Below, one piece after another: positions 24,933 to 34,203 of a stretch of 64,000 bases of DNA. Each line of letters starts with the position of its first letter. Positions within the stretch are counted from its first letter, which is position 1. The DNA is from Sulfolobus sp. E5-1-F (GTDB taxonomy: Archaea; Thermoproteota; Thermoprotei_A; Sulfolobales; Sulfolobaceae): NCBI RefSeq assembly GCF_009601705.1, contig NZ_CP045687.1, forward strand, positions 1,214,630 to 1,278,629, in the 5' to 3' direction. The position numbers and the translations under genes are program-made. The notes under the pieces are model-generated. The model ran no database searches and was not told the DNA's origin. It worked only from the letters and a program-made list of their open reading frames with translations.

Positions 24933-26753
24933 TTAACTTTTAATTAAGCCAGAATATAGCAACAAATCATAAACCATTGCATAAGCATTATATGTTCCAG
25001 GACCTGTAACATAATTCCACCCATAGTGGGCTGGTAATGGATTATTTCCACTAGTTATTGGTATCCATGCAATCTTACCTACAAAAGTACCTAATGGAGA
25101 TTCTATTACACCTTGATATGAAATATGATAGAATGCAAAGTTCAGAGCACCTAATCTAGTACCCGTTAATGCTATCATTGCAGCAGTCATTGGTGCTGCT
25201 CCACTAGTTCCATACCATACGAACAATTGGCCTTGGAATACAAGAGGTAAGCCGAAACCGAATTCTGGAATATTGTATCCACCTGCTGAGACAAATGCGA
25301 TATCTGGATAAGTCCTTACGTTGGTTGGAGTAAATGGAATCAATGAAGTTATCTCGTAAATTTGTGCTGGATAAACTACGCTATTACCTCCAGTACTATA
25401 ATCCCAGCCACTTATTTCTACAATACTACCATTCGATGACGCGTTAAGGAATATCCCACCTACAGACGTTACGTAAGGATCAGACTCAGGGTACCATATT
25501 GTATTATACGTTCCTATGTGAAAATTAGGAGGAGGATGATCACTCTCAAATCCCCAATCTCCAGAAGCTGCTAATACAGAAATTCCTTGTGCTGCAGCTT
25601 GCAACATTATGTTATTAATCATATCTAACATAGCGGGGTAGTAAGCTGCTAGAAAACTTTCTGGAACCGTTACGGAAATTGAAATAACATTCGGATTCAG
25701 ATAGTTAACCATGTAATAATACTCATAATAATAGTTTAGTAGATTGCCCACTAACTGTGGACCACCAACATAACCATTACTGAAGACTACTGTAACGTTA
25801 GCTGCAGGAGCAAAGGCACCAGACCATTCCGCATCAAGCTCATTCTCTCCAGATTGGCCTCCGGTTGTAACATTACCTAAATATATAACATTTAAATGAC
25901 CAGTTCTAGGAATATTATAAAGTTGCCAGAACAGATAGATGTCTGATACATTTATAAAGGACTCAGGTACCCCTTCAATCGCTATATTACTGCCATTGCC
26001 ATTGTAACCATGTTCATAGGCCATTGTAAAGTTGAAATATTGCTCTATTGTTATTGGTGAGATTATTGCTTTTGAAACTAGCCCGCTTTGGGCTTTAACC
26101 ATGGGTAAATGCCACGCTTGTACCACTACGCTGACTACCTTAGGATCTAGACTATCTATCCCAACTATTCCTAATACATATTTTCCAACATTGTATGGCA
26201 ATGATGGAGTGACGTTATTAGAGTAGTAGTAAAATGGACCAATGTCCTTAATTCCCAGAAGACCAAACCAATAGAGGTTCTTAAAAGGATAATAATAAAC
26301 GTTAATGTAAGTGTTAAACGCTTTCTCTATATTTCCCACGGTCCCATTAAATACTAGTATTAGACCATAATTACCTAAAAATTGTAAGTTATAAGATTTC
26401 AAATACTCTATTAATGAGTTCACATAGGACTGTGAAGGATAATAATATTCTCTAAACTGTAATGGACTCAACCAGTGATGGAACTGTGGAGCAGAGAGGT
26501 AAATTTCGTTAAGGTATGATTGTAAGGAGGATAAATTAGTGAAATTTAAGAGAACCGCTATGTATAATGTTTGACTACTGTTAAGAGGTTCCACAAATAC
26601 CGATCCCGGAACTATTGAGTATTGTGGAGAAGATGTTTGTATATAGTAATATTCCCCTTGACTTTGTGCGATAGTCACTAAGAAAGTCACAGTACTTAGA
26701 ATTAATATTAGAATTAACATTATCCTCCTTAGGATTACACTTTCATTATGCAT
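24933..26753 (-). CDS. Secreted sedolisin (S53, kumamolisin-like) acid protease
   Basis: 606 residues. A signal helix (about 8-30), a pro-domain (about 45-200, with FHHWLSPLQFREYY, typical of S53 activation domains) and a catalytic domain. The triad is Glu303 and Asp307 (GENELDAEW), Asp399 in AASGDWG (oxyanion) and Ser517 in WYGTSGAAP. The C-terminal region (PLPAHYGWNYVTGPG) matches the Ca-binding loop area. It is active in acid outside the cell, fitting a Sulfolobus habitat and peptide feeding. It is monocistronic; the 48-base gap to the TenA-like gene upstream has a TATA-like ATATATCATATAATATT. Confidence 0.93.
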   Translation of the reverse strand: MHNESVILRRIMLILILILSTVTFLVTIAQSQGEYYYIQTSSPQYSIVPGSVFVEPLNSSQTLYIAVLLNFTNLSSLQSYLNEIYLSAPQFHHWLSPLQFREYYYPSQSYVNSLIEYLKSYNLQFLGNYGLILVFNGTVGNIEKAFNTYINVYYYPFKNLYWFGLLGIKDIGPFYYYSNNVTPSLPYNVGKYVLGIVGIDSLDPKVVSVVVQAWHLPMVKAQSGLVSKAIISPITIEQYFNFTMAYEHGYNGNGSNIAIEGVPESFINVSDIYLFWQLYNIPRTGHLNVIYLGNVTTGGQSGENELDAEWSGAFAPAANVTVVFSNGYVGGPQLVGNLLNYYYEYYYMVNYLNPNVISISVTVPESFLAAYYPAMLDMINNIMLQAAAQGISVLAASGDWGFESDHPPPNFHIGTYNTIWYPESDPYVTSVGGIFLNASSNGSIVEISGWDYSTGGNSVVYPAQIYEITSLIPFTPTNVRTYPDIAFVSAGGYNIPEFGFGLPLVFQGQLFVWYGTSGAAPMTAAMIALTGTRLGALNFAFYHISYQGVIESPLGTFVGKIAWIPITSGNNPLPAHYGWNYVTGPGTYNAYAMVYDLLLYSGLIKS

Positions 26754-26800
26754 ATTATGCTTTATATATCATATAATATTAAATTTTATTCACATTTCAA

Positions 26801-27421
26801 TTATCCCTTATGATCTACATATATTGAGTCCCAGAAGGACTTCTCATAATATTGAATAGTGTAAGCAATTCTTCTAAGCCTCTCAACTTTACTATTCTCA
26901 ATTAACTTTACTATCCTATCCTCTAACTCCTTATAAGAACCTTTAAATGCATCAAAGAACCCTGTCTCCCTTATACCAAATTTCTCCTTTATTGCATCTC
27001 CAAACCTGGTTACAACATTAGCCCATACCGGTAAATTAACAATCCCAGCAAATAGGAATTCAGAGGGTTTTGCGTAATTAGCTAACCAGGATAAATAATG
27101 AGTATAGCTTATGGCTAGAGGAGAAACGTCATACAGTAGTGGATCCTTTACCTCAATTTTTAACTCATTCATAAGTTTCACTAACTCCTTTAACGCTTTA
27201 TGATCACCGTCAAGTAATATCTTAAATATGTCGAGCTCATCTAAATTAGTACTCCTTGACAGACCTATTGCAAGTGATCTTAAATCGTGATTTACAATAT
27301 ACCACTGATTTATAACGAAACTATGAACTACTTCCTTTTTTAAGTCTTTCAATATTGGATGATTAATTATTTGCTCGTTTAATCCCTCTAATTCCTTCCT
27401 TATCTGTTCTAGTACATTCAT
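26801..27421 (-). CDS. TenA/PqqC-like helical protein
   Basis: 206 residues, all-helical, with family marks FVINQWYIVNHDLRSLA and the C-terminal YEKSFWDSIY. Classical thiaminase II (TenA) has a catalytic Cys; this protein has no cysteine at all, so it would belong to the Glu-type branch or act in another reaction of the heme-oxygenase-like fold. It is divergent from the molybdopterin enzyme gene across about 117 bases. A role in thiamine salvage is possible but unproven. Confidence 0.75.
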   Translation of the reverse strand: MNVLEQIRKELEGLNEQIINHPILKDLKKEVVHSFVINQWYIVNHDLRSLAIGLSRSTNLDELDIFKILLDGDHKALKELVKLMNELKIEVKDPLLYDVSPLAISYTHYLSWLANYAKPSEFLFAGIVNLPVWANVVTRFGDAIKEKFGIRETGFFDAFKGSYKELEDRIVKLIENSKVERLRRIAYTIQYYEKSFWDSIYVDHKG

Positions 27422-27537
27422 AATTATAAATTACAAAGCTAGATTATAAATTATTTTATAACTCACTTATATCTAGGTATAATGAATTGCCTCTTTAACC
27501 AGATAAACTTTTATGTTAGTCAGTTAACCAACAAGTA

Positions 27538-29631
27538 ATGAAAAGAATAGATGCGTATGATCTATTAATAGGAAAGGGTAATTACGTAGACGATATAACC
27601 TATAAAGGAAAGTACGCAGTATTCATCAGAAGTCCATACCCCCATGCCAGAATAATTAATATCAATAAAGAATATGCGGAAAGGAGAGGCGCGTTAGTTC
27701 TAACCGGTAAAGATTTAGTATCTAGAAGCGTTGAATCCGGTGAAAGAGAAGGAGCGAGTTTAACAACTCCATTAATGGCAATAAATAAGGCATTATACGT
27801 TGGCCAACCAATAGCTCTAGTTATTGCAAATGACCCATACGAAGCTACAGATTTAGCTGAACTTGTTCAAGTAGATTACGAACCATTGGAGGGCATAGGA
27901 AGTATTGAAAAATCTTTAGAAAATAAAGTATTAGTCTTTGAAGATTTAAAGACGAATGTAGTAAGAGAACAAACCTTTGAATTTGGAAAGATGAATACAC
28001 AAGGTAGGCACTTAGAATTGGAATTGTATTGGTCTAGGAGTTCTGGTAACCCGATAGAGCCTAATGGAGCAATAGCAATCCCAACAGACGATGGATTAAC
28101 CTTAATTTCGAATCAACAAGCAGGGAACGTAGTATCAAATGAAATACAAAAGGCACTAGGAGTCAAAGTAATCCATAAGAACGCTAGGCAAGGAGGAAGT
28201 TTTGGTGAGAAGTTCTCTTTAGTCAGATACTTGACGGTATTAGGCTTTGCAGCGTTAAAGTTTAAGGTACCAATTAAGTGGATCGAGACTAGAACAGAGC
28301 ATTTAATGGCATCAAACGGAAGTGGACCAGAAAGGAAATTCAAAATTCACGCTTACTACTCCTCTGATGGAAGAGTAAATAGTTTAGATATCCACATATG
28401 GGAAGACGTCGGCGCCTCTAAAGATGCTGGTCAACCATTTAAACCTTTAGCGTTCTTGACGGGACCATACAAGATCGGAGGAATAAGATACACTGGTACC
28501 CTTGTTGCGACAAATAAGAACCCAGCAGGTGCGTTTAGAGGGGCTGGCACTCCACCTCATACTTGGGCATTGGAAAGAACAATGGATGCCATAGCTGACG
28601 ATTTAGGTATTAGTAAAGCTGAAGTGAGAAAGATTAATGCAATAGATAGTTTCCCCTACGATAGTGGATTTGCATACTATGATTCTGGAAACCCAAGAGG
28701 CTTACTAGATTTAGCGTTATCAAGAAATGATATCTTTGCTATGAGGAATAAAAACACCGGGGTAGGTCTAGCACTATCAACAGACCCAAGTACGCCTTCT
28801 GGTAGTGAGAGAGTGAAAATTAAGGTTAAGAATAATAAAATTGTAATCGGTTTGGGATTTGGTCCTGAAGGTCAAGGTAATGAACATTCAGCAGTAGTAA
28901 TAGCTTCAAGATTACTAGGAATAAGTCCCGAGGACATTAAATATGAGATCTTAGATAACACTGAACTACCAACATCCTTTGGTCCAGGAGGAAGTAGAAT
29001 GGCGATTTACACTTTCGGTGCAGTTTCTGGGGCAGTAGAAGAGTTAAAGGCTAGATTAAGGAGAAAAGCTGAAGTTATCTTAAACGATAAAGTAATAGAT
29101 TATAGAGATGGGTACTTTATAGGAGAAAATGGAGGAAAAGTTAGGATTACTTCGCTTGAGGGAGAAGAAGTCGACTTTACTTACACTCTGCAAGGTAAGT
29201 ATAGATTCAATGCTTATCCATTCGCTTGCGACCTAGCAGTAGTTAGAATAGATGAGGGTAAGATAAAACCGATAAAGCACGTAGTTTACATTGATCCGGG
29301 AACTCCAATAGATGAGGATCTAGTAAAGGAACAAGTAATAGGAGGCACTGCGATTGGAATTTCTCTGGCGTTGTACGAGCATTACGTATACGATGAGAAC
29401 GCTAACTTGTTGACTACTAGCTTAGCAGATTACGGAATGCCAACTGCTGCTGATTTACCGGAAATAGAGGTTAATATAGTTCCAACTCCTTCTCCCTCAA
29501 CTCCTTATGGAGCTAAGGGGATAGGGGAAATCCCAGTGGGAGTAGCTGCAGCTGCAGTCACTAGCGCTATAGAAGACGTTATAAAGAGAAGGATAAATAA
29601 GGTTCCAGTAAGACTAGAAGACCTTTATTAA
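27538..29631 (+). CDS. Molybdopterin-dependent hydroxylase, large subunit (CO dehydrogenase/aldehyde oxidoreductase type)
   Basis: 697 residues, xanthine oxidase family. The N-terminal hammerhead domain shows GKGNYVDDITYKGKYAVF and RSPYPHARI, and the molybdenum domains show RQGGSFGEK, AFRGAGTPP and the catalytic glutamate in YGAKGIGEIPVG. Sulfolobus relatives oxidise aldehydes such as glyceraldehyde. These enzymes need a FAD-medium subunit and a [2Fe-2S] small subunit; neither is nearby, so the gene is an orphan large subunit or borrows partners. A TATA-like AACTTTTATG lies about 25-30 bases upstream. Confidence 0.9.
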   Translation: MKRIDAYDLLIGKGNYVDDITYKGKYAVFIRSPYPHARIININKEYAERRGALVLTGKDLVSRSVESGEREGASLTTPLMAINKALYVGQPIALVIANDPYEATDLAELVQVDYEPLEGIGSIEKSLENKVLVFEDLKTNVVREQTFEFGKMNTQGRHLELELYWSRSSGNPIEPNGAIAIPTDDGLTLISNQQAGNVVSNEIQKALGVKVIHKNARQGGSFGEKFSLVRYLTVLGFAALKFKVPIKWIETRTEHLMASNGSGPERKFKIHAYYSSDGRVNSLDIHIWEDVGASKDAGQPFKPLAFLTGPYKIGGIRYTGTLVATNKNPAGAFRGAGTPPHTWALERTMDAIADDLGISKAEVRKINAIDSFPYDSGFAYYDSGNPRGLLDLALSRNDIFAMRNKNTGVGLALSTDPSTPSGSERVKIKVKNNKIVIGLGFGPEGQGNEHSAVVIASRLLGISPEDIKYEILDNTELPTSFGPGGSRMAIYTFGAVSGAVEELKARLRRKAEVILNDKVIDYRDGYFIGENGGKVRITSLEGEEVDFTYTLQGKYRFNAYPFACDLAVVRIDEGKIKPIKHVVYIDPGTPIDEDLVKEQVIGGTAIGISLALYEHYVYDENANLLTTSLADYGMPTAADLPEIEVNIVPTPSPSTPYGAKGIGEIPVGVAAAAVTSAIEDVIKRRINKVPVRLEDLY

Positions 29632-29685
29632 TAAGAGCTTTGATATCATTTAAATTTATTTTTCGGAATATACTAGGTTTAGCCT

Positions 29686-30171
29686 ATGAATATAATTTTC
29701 GACGTACTAAACGAGATCCATGGTTTTTTTGGTGCATTGTGGGCAGGAGCAGCATTACTTAACTTCTTAGTTAAACCTCAAGATAAGAGACAATTTGAGA
29801 GAATAGGTAGATTCTTTATGATAACGTCATTCATCACAATAATAACTGGGATAATAATTTTTGCATATATTTACCTAGTACCTTATCAAGGTAATCTATT
29901 CTTAGTTGCGGCAATTCTACGTTCAAGTATAGATATTAGGATAAGAGCCTTCCTAAACCTAATAGGGGGAGCATTTGGGTTATTGGCATTTGGAGCGGGA
30001 ATGGTAATAAGTAATAGGATAAGACTTATGGTACGTGCTAAGGAGGGAGATGTAACGATACTGGAATTAAGAAATAGTGTAAGCAACTTATCTAAAATAA
30101 GCCTAATCTTCTTACTCCTCTCGTTAGCGATGATGATATTAGCTGGTTCAATAGCACAAGTTATATCTTAG
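29686..30171 (+). CDS. Four-helix membrane protein
   Basis: 161 residues with four hydrophobic segments (about 8-28, 43-67, 86-108 and 136-157). The first helix carries EIHGFFGALWAGAALL and one loop DKRQFERIGRFF, a pattern seen in DUF2269/CopD-like membrane proteins, but no certain family can be named. It is 20 bases before treZ, so it is probably in the same transcript. Role unknown. Confidence 0.7.
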   Translation: MNIIFDVLNEIHGFFGALWAGAALLNFLVKPQDKRQFERIGRFFMITSFITIITGIIIFAYIYLVPYQGNLFLVAAILRSSIDIRIRAFLNLIGGAFGLLAFGAGMVISNRIRLMVRAKEGDVTILELRNSVSNLSKISLIFLLLSLAMMILAGSIAQVIS

Positions 30172-30191
30172 AAAAAGATAAATGTAAATAA

Positions 30192-31877
30192 ATGACGTTT
30201 GGTTATAGTTTTTACGAAAACAGTGTGACCTTTAATTTATGGGCTCCCTATCAAAGGAAAGTTAAGTTAAAGATACTAAACAAGGGAATTTATGAAATGG
30301 AAAGAGATGAGAAGGGATACTTTACCATTACGTTAGATAACGTGAGAGTTGGTGATAGATATAAGTATGTTCTAGATGACAACAGCGAAGTTCCAGATCC
30401 GGCTTCAAGGTATCAGCCCGAGGGAGTTCACGGATATTCTGAAATTATCTCACCGGAATTTGAATGGAATGATGAAAACTCCGTAAAGGTAAAAAGGGAA
30501 GATCTTATAATTTACGAGCTTCATATAGGTACGTTTACCTCTGAAGGTACCTTTGAAGGAGTGATAAAGAAATTAAACTACTTAAAAGAACTCGGAATAA
30601 CTGCAATAGAGATAATGCCTATTGCACAGTTTCCAGGGAAAAGAGACTGGGGTTATGATGGGGTTTATTTATACGCTGTACAGAACTCTTATGGAGGACC
30701 AATTGAGTTTAAAAAATTAATAAATGAGGCCCATAAACTAGGATTAGCGATAATATTAGACGTAGTTTACAATCACGTTGGACCAGAAGGGAATTATATG
30801 GTAAAGTTAGGGCCCTATTTCTCAGAGAAATATAAAACACCCTGGGGCTTAACGTTTAATTTCGACGATGCTGGGAGTGACGAAGTCAGAAAGTTCATAC
30901 TGGAAAACGTAGAATATTGGATAAATGAGTTTCACATTGATGGATTCAGACTTGATGCTGTTCACGCTATTATTGACAATTCTCCGAAACACATCTTAGA
31001 GGATATTGCTGATGTAGTTCATAAATATAATAAGATTGTAATAGCCGAGAGTGATTTGAATGATCCCAGAGTTGTTAATCCTAAAGAGAAGTGTGGATAT
31101 AATATTGATGCCCAGTGGGTAGATGATTTTCATCACGCAATACATGCTTTATTGACTGGTGAGAAGCAAGGCTATTATAGTGACTTTGGTAGTATAGGTG
31201 ATATAGTTAAATCGTACAAAGATGTCTTCGTATATGATGGGAAGTACTCAAATTTTAGAAGAAAAACTCACGGAAAACCGGTTGGCGATCTAGATGGTTG
31301 TAAGTTTGTAGTTTACATACAAAATCATGATCAGGTTGGCAATAGGGGTGGAGGAGAAAGATTAATTAAACTAGTTGATAAGGAGAGCTATAAGATTGCT
31401 GCAGCGCTTTATATACTTTCACCATATATTCCAATGATCTTTATGGGAGAGGAATACGGTGAGGAAAATCCGTTTTATTATTTTTCCGATTTTTCAGATC
31501 CTAAACTAATACAAGGGGTTAGGGAGGGTAGAAAAAGAGAGAATGGACAAGAGACTGACCCACAGTCTGACTCCACATTTAACGACTCTAAGTTAAGCTG
31601 GAAGATAAATAACGATATTCTTTCATTTTACAAGAGTTTAATAAAAATAAGGAAAGAGTATGGTTTATCTTGTAATAGGAAATTAAGGGTTGAGAATGGC
31701 GATCATTGGTTAACCATAAAAGGAAATGAATATTTAGCGGTTTACGTGTTTTCCAAATCGGTAATTGAAATGAAATATAGAGGGACTTTAGTTCTGTCCT
31801 CCAATAACTCTTTTCCATCACAAATTACAGAAAATAAGTACGAATTAGATAAAGGATTTGCTTTATATAAACTTTAG
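30192..31877 (+). CDS. treZ: Malto-oligosyltrehalose trehalohydrolase
   Basis: 561 residues, GH13. An N-terminal beta domain ([17 protein letters not shown]), then the (beta/alpha)8 barrel with Asp255 ([10 protein letters not shown]) as nucleophile, Glu286 (VIAESDLND) as acid, and the third acid in [10 protein letters not shown]. It releases trehalose from maltooligosyl-trehalose made by TreY. It heads the treZ-treX-treY set that turns glycogen into trehalose in the cytoplasm of Sulfolobus. The ATG at 30192 is close to the upstream gene's stop. Confidence 0.96.
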   Translation: MTFGYSFYENSVTFNLWAPYQRKVKLKILNKGIYEMERDEKGYFTITLDNVRVGDRYKYVLDDNSEVPDPASRYQPEGVHGYSEIISPEFEWNDENSVKVKREDLIIYELHIGTFTSEGTFEGVIKKLNYLKELGITAIEIMPIAQFPGKRDWGYDGVYLYAVQNSYGGPIEFKKLINEAHKLGLAIILDVVYNHVGPEGNYMVKLGPYFSEKYKTPWGLTFNFDDAGSDEVRKFILENVEYWINEFHIDGFRLDAVHAIIDNSPKHILEDIADVVHKYNKIVIAESDLNDPRVVNPKEKCGYNIDAQWVDDFHHAIHALLTGEKQGYYSDFGSIGDIVKSYKDVFVYDGKYSNFRRKTHGKPVGDLDGCKFVVYIQNHDQVGNRGGGERLIKLVDKESYKIAAALYILSPYIPMIFMGEEYGEENPFYYFSDFSDPKLIQGVREGRKRENGQETDPQSDSTFNDSKLSWKINNDILSFYKSLIKIRKEYGLSCNRKLRVENGDHWLTIKGNEYLAVYVFSKSVIEMKYRGTLVLSSNNSFPSQITENKYELDKGFALYKL

Positions 31878-31919
31878 GGCAAGAGAGTTTAAAAATTCCT
31901 ATTAATGATTATACTTTAG

Positions 31920-32009
31920 ATGATAAGTAAAAACAAAATGGATGAGGAAGAGAAAAGGAGAAGAGAAGAAGTTAAAAGGTTGGTAGTGCTTTTGGCAATG
32001 CTAAGATAA
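31920..32009 (+). CDS. 29-residue charged protein between treZ and treX
   Basis: ATG at 31920, 29 codons: MISKNKMDEEEKRRREEVKR then LVVLLAMLR. It is a single amphipathic helix with a charged first half and a hydrophobic tail. A TTTAAAAATT element at about 31889-31898 lies near -27, which supports a leaderless transcript, and treX has its own TATA-like site after it. A small regulatory or membrane-touching peptide is possible; nothing like it is known to me. Confidence 0.5.
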   Translation: MISKNKMDEEEKRRREEVKRLVVLLAMLR

Positions 32010-32046
32010 AAGTTTTTTTAAAATCTAAATAATAGTGAGTATAATT

Positions 32047-34203
32047 ATGTCAGTATTCTTCAGAACTAGAGATAGACCTCTACGTCCGGGAGAACCATAT
32101 CCATTAGGTTCAAATTGGATTGAAGATGAGGACGGAATAAATTTTTCTTTATTCTCAGAAAATGCGGAAAAAGTTGAATTACTACTCTACTCACAAACAA
32201 ATCAAAAGTACCCAAAGGAGATAATAGAAGTTAAAAACAGAACTGGAGATATTTGGCACGTATTTATTCCGGGACTGAGACCCGGTCAACTATACGCATA
32301 TAGGGTTTATGGTCCATATAAACCGGAGTTGGGATTAAGGTTTAATCCAAATAAGGTTTTAATAGATCCTTACGCCAAAGCCATAAATGGTAATGTAATT
32401 TGGAACGACGCAGTGTTTGGTTATAAGATAGGGGATCAAAATCAAGATTTAAGTTATGACGAGAGAGATTCCAGCGAATATGTACCTAAAAGTGTCGTGA
32501 TCAATCCATACTTTGAATGGGATGATGAAAATTTCATTAAGGGAAATAAAGTTCCATTAAAAGATACTGTAATTTACGAAGTTCACGTTAAAGGATTTAC
32601 AAAACTTAGATTGGATTTGCCAGAGAACATAAGGGGAACTTATGAAGGTTTGGCTTCAGAACAGATGATCAGTTATCTCAAAGATTTAGGGATTACAACT
32701 GTAGAATTAATGCCAGTTTTCCACTTTATTGATCAAAGATATCTAATTGATAAAGGACTATCAAATTACTGGGGATATGATCCAATAAACTTCTTTTCCC
32801 CTGAATGTAGATATTCCAGTAGAGGCTGTTTAGGAGAACAAGTAATCAGTTTCAAGAAAATGGTAAACGAATTGCATAACGCAGGAATTGAGGTTATAAT
32901 TGATGTTGTTTATAATCATACTGCCGAGGGGAATCAATTAGGGCCAACGTTGAGTTTCAGAGGTATCGATAATACAGCATATTATATGCTCCAACCAGAC
33001 AATAAAAGATACTATTTAGATTTTACCGGAACCGGTAATACATTGAATCTTAGCCATCCTAGAGTAATTCAGATGGTTTTAGATAGCTTAAGGTATTGGG
33101 TCACAGAAATGCACATAGATGGCTTCAGATTTGACTTAGCGGCCGCTTTAGCTAGGGAATTGTACAGCGTTAATATGTTAAATACGTTCTTCATTACACT
33201 ACAGCAAGACCCAATATTGTCACAAGTAAAACTAATAGCTGAACCGTGGGATGTGGGACAAGGAGGATATCAAGTAGGCAATTTCCCGTATCAATGGGCG
33301 GAGTGGAATGGAAAGTATAGAGATACAATAAGGAGATTTTGGAGAGGGGAAGCATTACCATATAGTGAGGTTGCTAACAGATTATTAGGCTCACCTGACA
33401 TCTACTTAGGTAATAACAAAACACCATTTGCCAGTATAAATTACGTAACTTCACACGATGGCTTCACATTAGAAGATTTAGTTAGTTATAATCAAAAGCA
33501 CAATGAAGTAAACGGTTTTAATAATCAAGATGGAATGAACGAGAACTATAGTTGGAATTGTGGTGCTGAAGGACCTACAAATGATCAAAACGTAGTAATA
33601 TGTAGGGAAAAACAGAAAAGGAACTTCATAATAACGTTGCTAATTAGTCAAGGAACTCCTATGATATTGGGAGGAGATGAGTTAAGCAGAACACAAAGAG
33701 GAAATAATAACGCCTTCTGTCAAGATAATGAGATAAGTTGGTTTGATTGGAATTTAGATGAGAGAAAAACAAAATTTTTGGAGTTTGTTAAAAAGATGAT
33801 TCAATTTTATAGAGCACATCCGGTATTTAGAAGAGGAAGCTATTTCCAAGGAAAGAAACTATTTGGAATGCCATTAAAAGATGTAACATTTTTCACTCCA
33901 GATGGGAAGGAAGTTGATGAGAAAACATGGAATTCCCCAACACAAACGGTTATTTTCGTGTTAGAGGGAAGCGTAATGGATGAAATCAATAGATACGGAG
34001 AGAGAATTGCAGATGATTCCTTCTTGATAATTCTTAACGCAAATCCTAATAACGTAAAAGTGAAGTTTCCAAAAGGTAAATGGGAACTAATCGTTAGTTC
34101 TTATTTAAGAGAGGTAAAACCAGATGAGAGAATTGTGGAAAGTGAAAAGGAACTGGAAATTGAGGGAAGGACAGCATTAGTTTATAGGAGGATAGAACTA
34201 TGA
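32047..34203 (+). CDS. treX: Glycogen-debranching enzyme
   Basis: About 718 residues from the ATG at 32047, which gives MSVFFRTRDRPLRPG, matching the known S. solfataricus TreX start; a GTG at 32035 would add four residues. A TATA-like TTTTTTAAAA is about 28 bases upstream, so the mRNA may be leaderless. GH13 isoamylase-type: N-terminal CBM48 (GSNWIEDEDGINFSLFSENA), nucleophile Asp in GFRFDLAAAL, acid Glu in LIAEPWDVG and Asp in TSHDGFTLED. It hydrolyses alpha-1,6 branches (and transfers chains), supplying linear glucans to TreY. It overlaps treY by 4 bases (ATGA). Confidence 0.96.
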   Translation: MSVFFRTRDRPLRPGEPYPLGSNWIEDEDGINFSLFSENAEKVELLLYSQTNQKYPKEIIEVKNRTGDIWHVFIPGLRPGQLYAYRVYGPYKPELGLRFNPNKVLIDPYAKAINGNVIWNDAVFGYKIGDQNQDLSYDERDSSEYVPKSVVINPYFEWDDENFIKGNKVPLKDTVIYEVHVKGFTKLRLDLPENIRGTYEGLASEQMISYLKDLGITTVELMPVFHFIDQRYLIDKGLSNYWGYDPINFFSPECRYSSRGCLGEQVISFKKMVNELHNAGIEVIIDVVYNHTAEGNQLGPTLSFRGIDNTAYYMLQPDNKRYYLDFTGTGNTLNLSHPRVIQMVLDSLRYWVTEMHIDGFRFDLAAALARELYSVNMLNTFFITLQQDPILSQVKLIAEPWDVGQGGYQVGNFPYQWAEWNGKYRDTIRRFWRGEALPYSEVANRLLGSPDIYLGNNKTPFASINYVTSHDGFTLEDLVSYNQKHNEVNGFNNQDGMNENYSWNCGAEGPTNDQNVVICREKQKRNFIITLLISQGTPMILGGDELSRTQRGNNNAFCQDNEISWFDWNLDERKTKFLEFVKKMIQFYRAHPVFRRGSYFQGKKLFGMPLKDVTFFTPDGKEVDEKTWNSPTQTVIFVLEGSVMDEINRYGERIADDSFLIILNANPNNVKVKFPKGKWELIVSSYLREVKPDERIVESEKELEIEGRTALVYRRIEL

